In this document: piece after piece, positions 62,896-64,000 of the stretch | Layout of the letters: every line of letters begins with the position of its first letter | How positions within the stretch are numbered: the first letter of the stretch is position 1 | Assembly (NCBI RefSeq): GCF_900094565.1 | Contig: NZ_FMAF01000007.1 | Span: 124,001-188,000, forward strand | Direction: 5' to 3' | DNA from: Martinezella lusitana | GTDB taxonomy: Bacteria > Pseudomonadota > Alphaproteobacteria > Rhizobiales > Rhizobiaceae | Length of the DNA: 64,000 bases | The notes under the pieces: generated by a model | Database searches by the model: none | Told to the model about the DNA's origin: nothing | Seen by the model: only the letters and a program-made list of their open reading frames with translations | Made by a program: the position numbers and the translations under genes

Positions 62896-63615
62896 ATGAA
62901 CCAGCCAGGCATATTCGAACTTGCCGGCTTCGGCCCGGACGGCTGGGGGCATGCCCTTCTCGCCGGGGCGTGGATGACCATCCTTGTCGCGATTGCCGGC
63001 TATGCGGTCGGCGCCCTCATCGGGACCTTCGGTGCCTGGGCGAAGATTGCCGGCAATCGCTTTGCGCGCACGGTGGCCGATGCCTACACGACCGTATTGC
63101 GCGGCATTCCCGATCTGCTGGTCATCTACCTCTTCTATTTCGGCGGAAGCGCCGTCGTCACGGCGATCGGCAAGCTTTTCGGGGCGGAAGGCTTTCTTGG
63201 TTTTCCCGGATTTCTTGCCGGCTCGCTTGCCGTGGGCGTCACCTCGGGAGCCCAGTTCACGGAGGTGCTGCGGGGCGGGTTCAAGGCGGTGCATCCCGGT
63301 GAAATCGAGGCGGCTATTGCCTGCGGCATGTCGCGCGGCTTGCGCCTGCGCCGCATCATTGCGCCGCTGACGCTGCGGCATGCGCTTCCCGGCCTCGGGA
63401 ATGTCTGGCAGGTCGTCCTGAAGGAATCGGCGCTGGTGTCGATCACCGGCGTCGCCGAACTCCTGCGTCAGGCCCAGGTCGGTGCCGGCTCGACCGGGCT
63501 TCCATTCGATTTCTACCTGATTGCCGGCGTCATCTACCTGATGATCTCGACCCTTTCGAGCCTCATCCTTCAACAGGCCGAGCGGCGTTTGTCGCGCGGT
63601 GTGAGGAGGCGCTGA
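62896..63615 (+). CDS. Amino-acid ABC transporter permease, HisQ type
   Basis: 239 residues, multiple transmembrane helices. The amino-acid-permease motif AYTTVLRGIPDLLVIYLFYFGG and the EAA loop AIACGMSRGLRLRRIIAPLTLRHALPGL are present. It ends with one base overlapping the next permease start. Confidence 0.9.
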   Translation: MNQPGIFELAGFGPDGWGHALLAGAWMTILVAIAGYAVGALIGTFGAWAKIAGNRFARTVADAYTTVLRGIPDLLVIYLFYFGGSAVVTAIGKLFGAEGFLGFPGFLAGSLAVGVTSGAQFTEVLRGGFKAVHPGEIEAAIACGMSRGLRLRRIIAPLTLRHALPGLGNVWQVVLKESALVSITGVAELLRQAQVGAGSTGLPFDFYLIAGVIYLMISTLSSLILQQAERRLSRGVRRR

Positions 63616-64000
63616 TGGATTGGCAATTCCTTGAAGAGACGTTCGTAAGTCTCATCGGCGCGCTCCCTTTGACGATCGAGCTTGCCGTGACATCGATCTG
63701 CCTCGGCGCCATCCTGGCGCTGCTGCTGGCGCTGGCGCGTCTTTCCGGCATCGCTGTCCTCGATTGGTTCGCGCGCCTCTATGTCTTCGTCTTCCGCGGT
63801 ACGCCGCTGCTGGTTCAGATCTTCCTGATCTACTATGGCCTCGGCCAGTTTCCCGCCATACGCCATAGTATCCTCTGGCCATTCCTGCGCGAGCCCTATT
63901 GGTGTGCGGTCCTGGCATTGACCTTGAACACCGCTGCCTATGCCAGTGAGATCATTCGCGGCGGCCTGCTCTCGGTACCGCACGGGCAGGTCGAGGCCGC
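63615..64000 (+). CDS. Amino-acid ABC transporter permease, HisM type, partial
   Basis: The start ATG 63615 overlaps the HisQ-type stop (TGATG), and the frame runs open off the window for 128 codons. MDWQFLEETFVSLIGALPLT, FVFRGTPLLVQIFLIYYGLG and TAAYASEIIRGGLLSVPHGQ are typical of the second permease of polar amino-acid importers. The ATPase gene is presumably just outside. Confidence 0.9.
   Translation, partial: MDWQFLEETFVSLIGALPLTIELAVTSICLGAILALLLALARLSGIAVLDWFARLYVFVFRGTPLLVQIFLIYYGLGQFPAIRHSILWPFLREPYWCAVLALTLNTAAYASEIIRGGLLSVPHGQVEA

Noticed and set aside
1-64000. CRISPR arrays, tRNA/rRNA genes, insertion sequences, prophage
   Set aside because: No regular direct-repeat array, cloverleaf-like cluster, transposase or phage structural gene was recognised.

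Overview
The window looks like chromosomal or chromid DNA of a Rhizobiaceae alphaproteobacterium (Rhizobium/Agrobacterium type). The reasons are high GC, dense ABC-transporter plus catabolic operons each with its own LacI, GntR or ROK regulator, a rhizobial-type intergenic repeat at 29461-29564, a DUF2934 protein, a PsiF-repeat protein and a uronate dehydrogenase resembling the Agrobacterium enzyme. No rRNA, tRNA, CRISPR array, insertion sequence or prophage was seen.

Layout. 1-5358: the end of a sugar-catabolic operon (Gfo/Idh/MocA dehydrogenase fragment, D-lyxose isomerase-like cupin, PfkB kinase, zinc alcohol dehydrogenase), a convergent LacI regulator and a luciferase-like oxidoreductase. 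5397-14442: a complete high-affinity K+ uptake locus, kdpFABC-kdpDE. It carries a 27-codon membrane peptide before kdpF, a 53-codon membrane-peptide ORF between kdpA and kdpB, a strong hairpin between pump and sensor genes, and a PtsN-like EIIA gene just after kdpE. 14604-18416: sulfate ABC transporter (sbp-cysTWA). 18445-29347: uronate dehydrogenase, an endonuclease-family protein and a phospholipase D/cardiolipin synthase-like protein, then small stress-type proteins, a glutathione transferase, an ICMT-like methyltransferase, a frameshifted LigD-type polymerase gene, an SDR, an S9 peptidase and a RidA protein.

29461-39592: a chitooligosaccharide locus. It has a peptide-type ABC importer whose binding protein resembles the Vibrio chitin-oligosaccharide binding protein, a GNAT protein, a family-20 beta-N-acetylhexosaminidase and a ROK regulator, followed by a PsiF protein. 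39753-47908: GMC oxidoreductase, sugar ABC transporter and TIM-barrel isomerase/epimerase, transcribed away from a LacI gene, with two identical 14-bp operator-like repeats between them. 48048-50745: PAS-GGDEF diguanylate cyclase and a DegP-like protease without a signal peptide.

50758-57453: a four-carbon acid sugar (tetronate) operon, ltnD-otnK-otnC-otnI-denD-SDR, with a divergent LacI gene. It holds both an L-threonate and a D-erythronate dehydrogenase, which should feed one kinase/decarboxylase trunk. 57554-64000: a small exported protein, then a GntR regulator divergent from AbgB-like M20 amidohydrolase, M28-like hydrolase and polar amino-acid ABC transporter genes. The last permease runs off the window.

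I see no obviously unknown defence or mobile system. The most novel-looking signals are the extra small ORFs, hairpins and EIIA gene at kdp, the dual-entry tetronate operon with an unexplained SDR, and the M20/M28/ABC operon whose M28 member has an altered active-site motif. Function calls rest on remembered family motifs and context, not on searches.
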